From positions 1-36,767 of the forward strand of contig JARLIU010000264.1 of NCBI GenBank assembly GCA_031291595.1: DNA of 36,767 nt, given 5' to 3'. Below the pieces are notes generated by a model. It did not search any database. It was not told the origin of the DNA and saw only the letters and a list, made by a program, of their open reading frames with translations. Of this stretch, positions 1-11,640 are shown piece after piece. Within the stretch, counting starts at the first letter, position 1. Each line of letters begins with the position of its first letter. Origin of the DNA: Ancalomicrobiaceae bacterium. GTDB lineage: Bacteria; Pseudomonadota; Alphaproteobacteria; Rhizobiales; Ancalomicrobiaceae. A program made the translations under genes and the position numbers.

Positions 1-1
1 C

Positions 2-1327
2 GTCGACACGCTGATCGTCATCCCCAACCAGAACCTCTTCCGCATCGCCAACGAGCGCACCACCTTCGCCGACGCCTTCGCCATGGCCGACCAGGTGCTC
101 TATTCCGGCGTTGCCTGCATCACCGACCTGATGGTCAAGGAAGGCCTGATCAACCTCGATTTCGCCGACGTCCGCTCGATCATGCGCGGCATGGGCAAGG
201 CGATGATGGGCACCGGCGAATCCTCCGGCGAGAAGCGCGCGCTGCAGGCCGCCGAGGCCGCGATCGCCAACCCGCTCATCGACGAAACCTCGATGAAGGG
301 CGCTCGTGGCGTGCTGATCTCGATCTCCGGCGGCAAGGACCTGACCTTGTTCGAGGTCGACGAGGCCGCCACGCGGATCCGAGAAGAGGTCGACCCGGAT
401 GCCAACATCATCCTCGGCGCCACCTTCGACGACAGTCTCGAGGGCATCGTGCGCGTCTCCGTCGTCGCCACCGGCATCGACCAGCTGATGGACGAGGCCG
501 GCGAGCCGGTCGAAATGCCGGTCCGCAGCCGTGTCGTGCCGCGCGGGTCCGAACCGACCCAGACGAACCGCGCCAGTGCCCAGGCCTTCGTCCGCACCGA
601 CGAATCGGCGGTCGCCCAGCGCCGCGCCGAGGCGATGGCCGCCGCCTCCCGCGCCGAGGCCCAAGCCCGTCTCGAACGCGAGATGGCGTTGCCTGAGCCG
701 CACACCCAGCCCACCTACACAACCGTGACCCAGCCGGCCTATACGACGGTGGCACCGCAGGATCCGGCCGTCACCATCGAGCGTTTCGAGCCGCAGCCGT
801 CCGATTACGCCCATGTCGCCGACCCGATCCACGAGATCGAGACGCCGCAGCCGCCGCGTCACGAAGCCGCTGAACAGCGCCCCTACATCCCGCCGCAGGC
901 CGAACGTCCGGTCGAGCCGCGCATGTCAACGCGGATGCCGCGCATCGACGAGTTCCCGCCGATCGCCCAGCGTCAGATCGTCCAGCCGCAGCCGTCGGAC
1001 TTCGCTCACGGCGACGACGAGCGTCGGCCGATGAGCCTGCTGAAGCGGCTGGCCAGCGGCTTTCGTCGCGAGGATCACGAGGGTGAGGAAGCCCTGACCC
1101 AAGGCATGACCCAGCCGATGGCACCGCCACGCGAACCTTCGTTCCGCGACGAGGTGAAGCGTCCGCTGGTGCAGGGCCAGCCGCGCTCGTCGACCGAACA
1201 GATGCATCGCCCGGCGGCGGGCCAGCTCGACCCGCACGGCCGCCAGCCGGCCGGTCTGCCGCAGCAGCGCCTGTCCGACGACGACCAGCTGGAGATTCCC
1301 GCCTTCCTGCGTCGCCAGGTGAAGTGA
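2..1327 (+). CDS. ftsZ: Cell division protein FtsZ, 3' part (5' truncated by window edge)
   Basis: Tubulin-like GTPase that polymerises into the Z ring at mid-cell. The reading frame is open from base 2, so the gene begins left of the window; 441 residues are present. Visible at the left are the end of the GTPase core ([19 protein letters not shown]) and the T7 synergy loop (NLDFADV), which completes the active site of the neighbouring subunit. After the core comes a long Pro/Gln/Arg/Glu-rich linker, typical of alphaproteobacterial FtsZ, and then the C-terminal peptide EIPAFLRRQ, which binds FtsA and other partners. A strong terminator follows the stop. ftsA, ftsQ and ddl would be expected to the left on the same strand. 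Identity is certain; the N-terminal GTP-binding half cannot be judged. Confidence 0.98.
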   Translation, partial: VDTLIVIPNQNLFRIANERTTFADAFAMADQVLYSGVACITDLMVKEGLINLDFADVRSIMRGMGKAMMGTGESSGEKRALQAAEAAIANPLIDETSMKGARGVLISISGGKDLTLFEVDEAATRIREEVDPDANIILGATFDDSLEGIVRVSVVATGIDQLMDEAGEPVEMPVRSRVVPRGSEPTQTNRASAQAFVRTDESAVAQRRAEAMAAASRAEAQARLEREMALPEPHTQPTYTTVTQPAYTTVAPQDPAVTIERFEPQPSDYAHVADPIHEIETPQPPRHEAAEQRPYIPPQAERPVEPRMSTRMPRIDEFPPIAQRQIVQPQPSDFAHGDDERRPMSLLKRLASGFRREDHEGEEALTQGMTQPMAPPREPSFRDEVKRPLVQGQPRSSTEQMHRPAAGQLDPHGRQPAGLPQQRLSDDDQLEIPAFLRRQVK

Positions 1328-1352
1328 CTGGCGACCGCCGATTCGACTTCGG

Positions 1353-1383
1353 AACGCCCCGGCCCGCCTTTGCCGGGGCGTTT
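1353..1383 (+). terminator. Intrinsic terminator after ftsZ
   Basis: Perfect 11-bp stem (AACGCCCCGGC at 1353-1363, GCCGGGGCGTT at 1372-1382) with an 8-base loop, ending in TTT. It lies 25 bases after the ftsZ stop and probably separates ftsZ from lpxC transcription. Confidence 0.8.
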
Positions 1384-1427
1384 CAATAGGATAGGTACGT
1401 TCATTTACGCATCAGAATTCTATTGGT

Positions 1428-1442
1428 TTACCAACTATTTAA
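1428..1442 (+). promoter_or_regulatory. CtrA-like half-perfect box upstream of lpxC
   Basis: TTAC-N7-TTAA matches seven of the eight core bases of the CtrA consensus TTAA-N7-TTAA. It sits in AT-rich DNA about 200 bases before the lpxC start. One or two such near matches are expected by chance in a window of this size, so this is only a candidate. Confidence 0.25.
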
Positions 1443-1644
1443 GAATTCCGGTCAACGGTAATAATGTGTAACGGAGTGTGATTTTGCGATTGCCGGGCCC
1501 GCGCGTAACGTCTCGTTCGTTCGATGCGAGATCAGGCTGATCGCGAGCGCCAATGGCGCACGTCGGAAGGCTTTCAGACCCCAACTAACGAACTCCGGAA
1601 ACGGGCGGCCAACCGCAGCGTTAGCCGAGTTCCTAGGTGACAGT

Positions 1645-2595
1645 ATGGCAAAACACGGCGTGTCCGCTCAAACGACGATAGCCGACTCGGTTCGGGTCGT
1701 CGGCATTGGGGTTCACAGCGGCAATCGCGTCGCAGTTACTTTGCATCCCTCCGATGCCAACACCGGCATCGTCTTCCTCAGGACGGAACTGGCCGGCCGT
1801 GACGTCGAAATCCCTGCCAATTGGCGCGCCGTCTCCAATACCGATCTGTGCACCGTCGTCGGCGATCCCGCCCGGGCCTCGATCGGCACCATCGAGCACC
1901 TGATGGCGGCGCTGCGCGGCCTCGGGCTCGACAACGTCCTCGTCGAGATCGATGGCCCGGAAGTGCCCGTCATGGACGGCAGCGCGCGGGCATTCGTCGA
2001 AGCGGTCGATCAGGTCGGCATCATCTCCCAGGGCGTTCGCCGCCGCATGGTCAAGGTCGTCAAGCCGATTCGCGTCGAACATAACGGCTGCTGGACGGAG
2101 CTGCGCCCGTATGACGGCTGCCGCTACGAAGTGACCATCGATTTCGCCTCGCCGCTCATCGGCCGTCAGGCGCTGGCGTTCGATCTGACGCCGAAGGCGT
2201 TTCGCACCGACGTCGCCGGCGCCCGCACCTTCGGGTTCGTCAAGGATCTCGAACGCCTGATGCCGATGGGCCTCTGCCGCGGCTCGAGCCTGGAAAACTC
2301 CATCGCCATCAAGGACGACCGGGTGCTCAATCCGGATGGACTGCGCTGGGCCAATGAGTTCGTCCGCCACAAGACGCTCGATGCCATCGGCGATCTGGCG
2401 TTATCCGGCGCACCGATCCTCGGGCTGTTCCGCTCCTACAAGGGCGGCCATCGGATGAACCATGAGACGTTGAAGGCGTTGTTTGCCGATGCGAACGCCT
2501 GGGCCATGGTCGACATGCCGATCCGGCGCGAAAGCCCGGCGGCCGAGATCGGGACCGGTCACTCCGCGCCGCTGTATCGCCCCGACCAGACCTGA
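1645..2595 (+). CDS. lpxC: UDP-3-O-acyl-N-acetylglucosamine deacetylase (lipid A synthesis)
   Basis: Zinc amidase that carries out the first committed step of lipid A synthesis: it removes the acetyl group from UDP-3-O-acyl-GlcNAc in the cytoplasm. The protein has 316 residues, close to the usual length of about 305-318. By comparison with characterised LpxC, the zinc ligands are H85 in IEHLMAAL and H242 and D246 in RHKTLDAIGD. H269 in KGGHRMNH is the second catalytic histidine. The start is set by AGGTGA at 1635-1640, four bases before the ATG. It has its own upstream region after the ftsZ terminator and is followed by a hairpin. The order ftsZ-lpxC is standard. All key residues are present. 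Confidence 0.97.
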   Translation: MAKHGVSAQTTIADSVRVVGIGVHSGNRVAVTLHPSDANTGIVFLRTELAGRDVEIPANWRAVSNTDLCTVVGDPARASIGTIEHLMAALRGLGLDNVLVEIDGPEVPVMDGSARAFVEAVDQVGIISQGVRRRMVKVVKPIRVEHNGCWTELRPYDGCRYEVTIDFASPLIGRQALAFDLTPKAFRTDVAGARTFGFVKDLERLMPMGLCRGSSLENSIAIKDDRVLNPDGLRWANEFVRHKTLDAIGDLALSGAPILGLFRSYKGGHRMNHETLKALFADANAWAMVDMPIRRESPAAEIGTGHSAPLYRPDQT

Positions 2596-2618
2596 AAGAG
2601 TTCACCTGTCGTGCCGAC

Positions 2619-2645
2619 ATGCCGGGGCTGGTCCCCGGCATTGTT
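2619..2645 (+). terminator. Hairpin after lpxC, possible terminator
   Basis: Perfect 9-bp stem (ATGCCGGGG at 2619-2627, CCCCGGCAT at 2633-2641) with a 5-base loop, followed by TGTTAT rather than a clean T run. It lies 23 bases after the lpxC stop and may terminate or attenuate transcription before bamD. Confidence 0.5.
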
Positions 2646-2880
2646 ATATGAGCCGCCTGCCAAACACGCGAAAGTCTCCGACCGCGGCATGACCGCGCCA
2701 CAATTTCGCGGCAAATCGCAAGGACCTAGACATCGTGCCGGCCGTCCCGCCTCACGTCCCGAATTTCCGGGGGCCGTACGGTGGCAGCCGGCAAGGCTTT
2801 ACTGTAGGGTCGCGCGCTGCCGATGGGCGCCGCCGCTTGAACACGCATCCAGGCGGCCGCATGAAGGAACCGAAGACGTC

Positions 2881-3753
2881 ATGATCGAAGCGAGTAGCAT
2901 GAAGACCGCGGCATCGAGGCCAATGCGCGACATCGCGGCCTATCGTCGACTGGTCACTGCGGCTGGTCTGGCGCTGGTTCTCGGACTTGCCGCCTGCTCG
3001 TCGACCGACGAAGACAAGGTCGACGCGACGCCGGCGGATGTGCTCTACAATCAGGGCCTTGCCAACATGCAGAGCGGCAAGCCGACGGAAGCCATCAAGA
3101 AGTTCGAAGACCTCGACCGGCTCCACCCCTACTCCGAACTGTCGCGCAAGGGAATTCTGCTGCAAGCCTACAGCGCGTTCGAGAAGGGCGACTATACCAG
3201 CTGCATCCAGGCAGCCAAGCGCTTCGCCACCATCTATCCGCAGAGCCCAGAAGCGGCTTACGCGCTGTATCTGATCGCTGAATCCTACTACAAGCAGATA
3301 CCGGAAGTTTCCCGCGACCAGGAATTGACGCAAAAGGCCCTCGACGCCTACGCCGAACTCCTGACCAAGTTCCCGGATTCGCGCTTCACCGCCGACGCCC
3401 GGCAGAAGCAGGAAGCGGCGCGCGACCAGCTGGCCGGCAAGGAGATGGAGATCGGCCGCTTCTACCTGCAGAAGCGGGAATATCTCGCCGCCATCAACCG
3501 ATTCCGTGTCGTCGTCGGCAAGTACCAGACGACCCGGCACGTCGAGGAGGCGCTGTCGCGTCTGGTCGAATGCTATTATGCGCTCGGCGTCGTGCCGGAA
3601 GCCCAGACCGCGGCTGCCGTGCTCGGGCACAATTTCCCCGACAGCAAGTGGTACAAGGATTCCTTCACGCTGCTGCAGACCGGCGGCTACGCGCCGCAGG
3701 AGGACCAGGGCAGCTGGATCTCCAAGGCTTTCCGCGGCATCAAGATCATCTGA
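2881..3753 (+). CDS. bamD: Outer-membrane assembly lipoprotein BamD (ComL)
   Basis: Essential lipoprotein of the Bam complex, which inserts beta-barrel proteins into the outer membrane; it works on the periplasmic face with BamA. From this start there are 290 residues. A basic stretch and hydrophobic segment end in a lipobox, LAAC, with the acylated cysteine at residue 39. The mature part holds tandem TPR helices (such as ADVLYNQGLANMQSGKPTEA and the repeats after it), as in BamD. The frame is open further upstream, but that extension has no family resemblance. AAGGAA at 2864-2869 supports ATG 2881; ATG 2899 and 2923 would also keep the signal peptide. The order lpxC-bamD-recN is the usual alphaproteobacterial one. 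Confidence 0.93.
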   Translation: MIEASSMKTAASRPMRDIAAYRRLVTAAGLALVLGLAACSSTDEDKVDATPADVLYNQGLANMQSGKPTEAIKKFEDLDRLHPYSELSRKGILLQAYSAFEKGDYTSCIQAAKRFATIYPQSPEAAYALYLIAESYYKQIPEVSRDQELTQKALDAYAELLTKFPDSRFTADARQKQEAARDQLAGKEMEIGRFYLQKREYLAAINRFRVVVGKYQTTRHVEEALSRLVECYYALGVVPEAQTAAAVLGHNFPDSKWYKDSFTLLQTGGYAPQEDQGSWISKAFRGIKII

Positions 3754-3904
3754 GGCGGATCCGCCGTTCTCCCGGCGTCGGCCGCCCGAACCGGACGCGG
3801 ATCATGTCGGCGCAATTTCATCTTCCTCTTGCGCAGGCGCGACCCGATCAGCTACCAGAACAAAAGGTGTAACCAGGATTCTGGACCCGGCGCCGGAGGG
3901 CCCG

Positions 3905-5587
3905 ATGCTTGTCGCCTTGTCCATCAGCGACATCGTGCTGATCGAAAAGCTGGAGATCGACTTCGCGCGCGGCCTGACCGTGCTCACCGGCGAGACCGGC
4001 GCCGGCAAGTCGATCCTGCTTGACGCCCTGTCGCTGGCGCTCGGCGGCCGCGGCGATGCCGGCCTGGTACGTCACGGCGCGGCGCGCGGCCAGGTGACGG
4101 CCGTGTTCGATGTGGCGCCGGACCACCCGGCCCGTACGCTGCTGGCCGACAACGAGCTCGACGGCGACGGCGACCTCGTCGTCCGCCGCATCCAGGCCAC
4201 CGATGGCCGCACCCGCGCCTTCATCAACGACCAGGCCGTCAGCGCCACGCTGTTGAAAAGTCTCGGCGACATGCTGGTCGAGATCCACGGCCAGCACGAC
4301 GACCGCGCCCTCGTCGACGAGCGCGAGCACCGCCGGCTGCTCGACGCTTTCGGCAGACTGGAGCCGCAGGTCGCCGACGTCGCCGGCCTGTGGGATCGAC
4401 GGCGCCAGGCGCTGAAGGAGCGCGACCAGACCCGCGCCCGGCTCGAGGCGTCCCGCCGCGAGGCCGACTACCTGCGCGCCTCGCTCGACGAACTCGACAA
4501 ACTGAAGCCGCAGCCCGGCGAAGAGACCGAGCTCGCCACTGCGCGCCACCGGATGATGCAGGCGGAGAAAGTCGCCGGTGACCTGAAAGAGGCGCTGGAG
4601 ACGCTCGAAGGCTCCGGTTCGCCGATCGCCTCCACCGCGTCGCTGCTGCGCCGGCTCGAGCGCAAAAGCGGTCAGATCAGCGAACTCGGCGAGGCGGTGA
4701 TCAAACCGTTGGGGCTGGCCGTCGACGCGCTCGAAGAGGCCCGCAGCGGGCTGGAGGCGTGGCTCAGAGCCTCCGATTACGACCCGCGGCTGCTGGAACG
4801 AACCGAGGAGCGGCTGTTCGCCCTGCGTGCTGCCGCCCGCAAGCACGATTGCACCGTCGACGGCCTTGCCGCGCTGCGCGACCGGATGGCAGCCCAGCTG
4901 GCGGAACTCGATCAGAGCGAGGACCGGCTGAAGCAGCTCGAAGCCACGCTCGCCGCCGCCGAGGGCGCCTACGGGACCGCCGCCACGGCGCTGTCCAAGG
5001 CGCGGTCAGGCGCTGCCCGGGCGCTCGAACAGGCGGTTGCCACCGAGCTGCCCGCGCTGAAGCTCGAGCGTGCCCGCTTCACGGTCGAGCAGCACGCCGA
5101 TCCGGCCGATGCCGGCCCCACCGGCTATGACGCCATCGAGTTCTGGGTTGAGACTAACCCCGGCACCCGTCCCGGCCCGATCCTCAAGGTGGCTTCCGGC
5201 GGCGAGCTGTCGCGCTTCCTCTTAGCGCTGAAAGTCAGCCTTGCCGATCGGGGATCGGCCCCGACGCTGGTGTTCGACGAGATCGATACCGGCGTCGGTG
5301 GCGCGGTCGCCGAGGCGATCGGGCTGAGGCTCGCCCGGCTGGCCGAGCGCGTGCAGGTGATGTCGGTCACCCACGCGCCGCAGGTCGCCGCCCGCGCCGC
5401 CACCCATCTGCTGATCCTCAAGGAGGCCAGCAAGGCCGGCCACAAGGAGGAGCGGGTGGCGACGAGGGTCGTGCAGCTCGCCGCACCCGAACGGCGCGAG
5501 GAGATCGCCCGCATGCTCGCCGGCAGCGTCATCACCGACGAGGCGCGTGCCGCTGCCGCGCGGCTGATGGCCGGAGCGGCGGCATGA
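3905..5587 (+). CDS. recN: DNA repair protein RecN
   Basis: SMC-like ATPase that acts on double-strand breaks in the cytoplasm during recombinational repair. It has 560 residues, a normal length. Walker A is GETGAGKS at residues 29-36. The centre is a long, charged coiled-coil region. Near the C-terminus are the ABC signature ASGGELSRF, Walker B in LVFDEIDTGVGG and the switch histidine region SVTHAPQVAA. The start follows GGAGG at 3895-3899; the frame opens earlier inside bamD but is not protein-like there. Its ATGA overlap with the next gene (5584-5587) implies translational coupling to a glycosyltransferase unrelated to DNA repair. Confidence 0.96.
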   Translation: MLVALSISDIVLIEKLEIDFARGLTVLTGETGAGKSILLDALSLALGGRGDAGLVRHGAARGQVTAVFDVAPDHPARTLLADNELDGDGDLVVRRIQATDGRTRAFINDQAVSATLLKSLGDMLVEIHGQHDDRALVDEREHRRLLDAFGRLEPQVADVAGLWDRRRQALKERDQTRARLEASRREADYLRASLDELDKLKPQPGEETELATARHRMMQAEKVAGDLKEALETLEGSGSPIASTASLLRRLERKSGQISELGEAVIKPLGLAVDALEEARSGLEAWLRASDYDPRLLERTEERLFALRAAARKHDCTVDGLAALRDRMAAQLAELDQSEDRLKQLEATLAAAEGAYGTAATALSKARSGAARALEQAVATELPALKLERARFTVEQHADPADAGPTGYDAIEFWVETNPGTRPGPILKVASGGELSRFLLALKVSLADRGSAPTLVFDEIDTGVGGAVAEAIGLRLARLAERVQVMSVTHAPQVAARAATHLLILKEASKAGHKEERVATRVVQLAAPERREEIARMLAGSVITDEARAAAARLMAGAAA

Positions 5588-6784
5588 GCCTGACCCTTGC
5601 CAGTCTGGGCCCCTGGCTGCCGGGCGGTGCCGCGACGCGGCCACACGGCGCCGCGATGCGGTCGACCGGCTGGGTCATGCCTTTGCGTGACATCGAACTC
5701 CTCGTCGCCATCGCGGTCCTCTCCCGCCTGATCATCGTCCTCGCCTTCGTCCTTGCCTACGCCGCCAATCCGGCCCGCATGGAAGGCGGCCCCGACGACA
5801 TCTTCTGCAACTGGGATTGCAGCTGGTACATCGACATCGCCGAGAAGGGCTACTGGCTCGTCACCGACGCCGACAAGCACGGCGTCGCCAATTGGGCGTT
5901 CTTCCCGCTGCTGCCGGCCGCCATCGCCGGCGTAACGGCAGCGACCGGCCTGCCGGCCGCCTATGCCGGCCTCGTCGTCGCCAATGTCGCCTGGTGTCTC
6001 GGGCTGTATTTCATCTATCTCCTTGCTCGCGACTACGGCGGCTCGCCATTTGCCCGCTATGTCAGCCTCCTCTACGGCTTCTGGCCGTTCGGCGTGCATG
6101 CCTCGGTGCCGATGACCGAGGCGGTGTTCGTGCCCCTGTCCATCGGCCTGTTCCTGTTTGCCCGTCGCGGCGGCTGGCTGATGGCGCTGCCGCTGGCCGC
6201 CGCGCTGTCGGCAAGCCGCACCGTCGGCGTCCTGACGGTCATTCCGCTGTTCGTCCTGGCTTCGCGCGAATACGGACTGTGGCGGGTGATCTTCATCCGC
6301 CCCGGCACCGAACGGGCGGTGCTGGCGCTTGCCGCTTCGGGGCTGGGGCTGGCGCTCTACATGCTGCATCTCAACGGGCTGATGGGCGACGCACTCGCCT
6401 TCGCCCATAATCAGAACGCCTGGAACCGCCAGTTCAAATGGCCGTGGATGATGCTCCTCGACGAATTGAACCCGGCCTACGTCAGCGGTCCCTGGCTCAT
6501 CGCCAATGCCTGCAACGCCGCCACGGCGCTCGCGGCTTTCGCCCTGCTGCCGCCGTTGTGGCAGCGCGGCCTCAAGCCCGAGGCGATCTTCGCCGGTCTG
6601 GCGCTCGCCGCCGCCTTCCTGACCGGCACGACCAACAGCTTGCCGCGCTATTCCGGCGGCCTGTTTCCGTTCATCCTTGCCGTCGCGCTGCTGACCGACC
6701 GGCCACTCGGCCGGACGCCAACGCTGGTGCTGTCGCTGGCCGGTCTCGCCATCTTCGCCTTTGCCTGGGCGATGGAGCAGTTCT

Positions 6785-6795
<11 letters not shown>
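5584..6795 (+). CDS. PIG-V-like (GT-C fold) mannosyltransferase family membrane protein
   Basis: Integral membrane protein of 403 residues with many hydrophobic segments. It resembles the PIG-V family of GT-C glycosyltransferases, which use polyprenyl-phosphate sugars on the outer face of the membrane. Family-like features are an early acidic/aromatic motif, WDCSWY at residues 77-82 followed by IDIAEKGY, then NWAFFPLLP and PMTEAVFVPL. The first 24 residues are not hydrophobic, so the true start could be ATG 5656 (Met25). It overlaps recN upstream by four bases and the next gene by 11, so the two inserted genes probably act together. The acceptor and sugar are unknown. In related genomes recN and ligA are usually close neighbours, so this pair looks like a lineage-specific insertion. 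Confidence 0.75.
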
Positions 6796-9628
<2,833 letters not shown>

Positions 9629-9629
<1 letters not shown>

Positions 9630-10522
9630 TGGACAGCCTTGAGCTCAACAAGATCGACGATTATTGGGCGGAGATGATCCGCAAGTACCCAGTTGACAAC
9701 AAAAATGATCCGAATATTTCTAATTTGGAGCAATTCCAAACGATCGCTGACGAAATAATATCCAGGGCGGGTGTATTTGCACCTCTATTTCGAGGGCAAC
9801 CTGACGCCTCGTTCGAGCTCGAGTCTTCGCTCGACAGGTCGCCAGAGCCCGATATATCTATGTTCGAATACTACAGACGACTTTATGTTGTTAAACCCCG
9901 GATCGAGGCATTTACAGGCCAAAGATGGGAAGAGATTGCAGAAGCGAAAGATCCCAGTTCATTTGCAGACTACGATTCCATTCGCCAACGTCTTTCTACA
10001 TATGATGTTCCTCATTACGATCTATTGGCATATTTGAGGCATTGCGGATTTCCATCACCACTATTGGACTGGACGAGGTCGAGTTATATTTCTAGTTTTT
10101 TCGCTCTTAAAAGTAAGTCATATAATGTTCATCCAGCAATATTTGTATTTGTGGAACGGCCGACCGGAATGAAGACCAGTAGTAGTAGGGAACCCCATAT
10201 CTTTTCGTTGAATTCGGCTGTTAGAACTCACCAGCGACATTTTTTGCAGCAGGCCGAATACACAATTTGCACTCAATTTCATTCACCTACGGGCGATCTT
10301 TCGGCCGGTGCCTGGACCTTCCCAAAATACACAAGCGCGATCAATAGATTCGGCCCAAGCCAGAATATCGTTCTGAAATTTGTCCTCGACAGAACCATGC
10401 GAGATGCCGCGCTAAAGAGACTTCATAGCTACAATATAAATTCCTATTCGCTATTCGGCAACGAAGAGAGCCTAATAGAGACCATGGCCTACGAAGAGTT
10501 CGAATTAAATCGCCATAGATAG
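9629..10522 (+). CDS. FRG-domain protein, AT-rich and probably acquired
   Basis: 297 residues carrying an FRG domain. The name-giving motif is FRGQ at residues 54-57, and the second conserved block runs from HYDLLAYLRHCGF (129-141) into PLLDWTRS (144-151) and FFALKS. FRG proteins have no settled biochemical role; they often lie on accessory or defence islands, so a defence or toxin function is possible but unproven. No signal peptide or membrane segment is seen. Codon use is far more AT-rich than every neighbour, indicating horizontal acquisition. Its ATG shares the last base of the ligA stop, with GGAG at 9619-9622 as ribosome site, so it is read through from ligA. It ends just before an inverted-repeat element and converges on murB. 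Confidence 0.85.
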
Positions 10523-10568
10523 ATCAAAGACCAAATAGTACTTGCTGCATTATTTCGCAAACCCGCTC

Positions 10569-10662
10569 TCCGTCATTGCGAGCGCAGCGTAGCAATCCAG
10601 ACTTATGATGCTCAAATCTTTGAAAGTTTTCTGGATTGCTTCGCTGCGCTCGCAATGACGGA
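10569..10662. repeat. 94-bp inverted-repeat element (REP/MITE-like) between FRG gene and murB
   Basis: Two 32-base arms (10569-10600 and 10631-10662) are reverse complements with a single mismatch (T at 10590), around a 30-base AT-rich loop. The arm core CGTCATTGCGAGCG with AGCAATCCAG matches a short palindromic sequence I recognise as scattered between genes in many bacterial genomes. I see no flanking target duplication and no reading frame. Lying between convergent genes, it could also serve as a two-way terminator. It sits at the apparent dcw inversion junction. Confidence 0.9.
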
Positions 10663-10689
10663 GGCAGGCAACGGCCGCGAAGGCCGGCC

Positions 10690-11640
10690 CTATCCCGCCG
10701 TATCGGTGAATTCCGCGACCTCAAGACCCGGAACGAAATATCCCAGCCGCTTGATCTCCCACTCGAGCCTTATGCCGGAATGCGCCAGCACACGGGCGCG
10801 AACCGTCTCGGCCAACCGCTCGATGTCGCGCGCCGTCGCCTCGCCCTCGTTGATCAGGAAATTGCAATGCTTTTCCGAGACGACCGCGCCGCCGACGCGC
10901 AAGCCGCGGCAGCCGGCGTCGTCGATCACCTTCCAGGCGCTTAAGCCCGGCGGATTCTTGAAGGTCGACCCGCCGGTCTTGACCTTGGTCGGCTGCGACG
11001 TCTCCCGATGCAGCATGACCTCCGCCATCAGCCGTTCGATCTCGGGCTTCTCACTCGGCACGCCTTGCATGACGGCCGAAACGAACACGAGGCCGGCAGG
11101 CGCCGAGGAGTGCCGGTAGGAATAGCCCATGTCGGCGAGGCCGAGCGTCACGACCTCGCCGGCCCGGTCGATCGCCCGGACCTCGACGACGCGCTCGGAC
11201 GTTTCGACGTTGTTGGCCCCGGCGTTCATCGTGAGCGCGCCGCCGAGGCCGCCGGGAATGCCGTGATAGGGATGGAAGCCGCCGAGGCCCGCCTCGAGCG
11301 CGGCCTTGGCCAGCATTCTGTCGGGCACGGCGGCGCCGACCTTCAGCCGCGTCGGCGAGATCCTCTCGATGCCGCCAAAGCCGCGCCCCGACAGCCGGAT
11401 GGCGACCCCCTTCAGCCCACCGTCGCGCACCAGCAGGTTGGAGCCGAGCCCGAGGATCGTCACCGGCACATCGTCCGGCAGGCGCTGAAAGAACAGCTGC
11501 AGGTCGGCCTCGTCGGCCGGCTGGTAGAGGAGATCGACCGGTCCGCCGACGCGGAACCAGGTCAGGTCCGCCATCGGCACATTGTGCTGCAAGGCACCGC
11601 GGATGCCGGACGTATCGAAGGACGACAGGATGGACGTCAC
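10690..11640 (-). CDS. murB: UDP-N-acetylenolpyruvoylglucosamine reductase MurB
   Basis: Flavoenzyme that reduces UDP-GlcNAc-enolpyruvate with NADPH to UDP-MurNAc, the second committed step of peptidoglycan synthesis in the cytoplasm. It has 316 residues. FAD-binding features are TWFRVGGP near residues 27-34 and [12 protein letters not shown] at 64-75. GGSTFKNP holds the catalytic serine, and the C-terminal part has LINEGEAT and LEWEIKRLG. It overlaps murC by four bases (ATGA). In relatives murB leads into ddl-ftsQ-ftsA-ftsZ; here it instead converges on an FRG gene and ligA from the other strand. Confidence 0.97.
   Translation of the reverse strand: MTSILSSFDTSGIRGALQHNVPMADLTWFRVGGPVDLLYQPADEADLQLFFQRLPDDVPVTILGLGSNLLVRDGGLKGVAIRLSGRGFGGIERISPTRLKVGAAVPDRMLAKAALEAGLGGFHPYHGIPGGLGGALTMNAGANNVETSERVVEVRAIDRAGEVVTLGLADMGYSYRHSSAPAGLVFVSAVMQGVPSEKPEIERLMAEVMLHRETSQPTKVKTGGSTFKNPPGLSAWKVIDDAGCRGLRVGGAVVSEKHCNFLINEGEATARDIERLAETVRARVLAHSGIRLEWEIKRLGYFVPGLEVAEFTDTAG

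Larger units (their letters stand above)
1328..1644. other. ftsZ-lpxC intergenic region
   Basis: This 317-base gap holds the ftsZ terminator and then an AT-rich stretch (about 1384-1480) unlike the surrounding coding DNA. That stretch carries two GAATTC copies (1415-1420 and 1443-1448) flanking the palindrome TTGGT-TT-ACCAA (1423-1434), and a CtrA-like TTAC-N7-TTAA (1428-1442). I see no good sigma-70 -35/-10 pair. An lpxC promoter probably lies here, because the terminator insulates lpxC from ftsZ. No gene is visible. Confidence 0.6.

Noticed and set aside
3858-3872. Possible LexA site (GAAC-N7-GTAA) upstream of recN
   Set aside because: Only the first half matches the alphaproteobacterial GAAC-N7-GAAC or GTTC-N7-GTTC forms; the second half has two mismatches.
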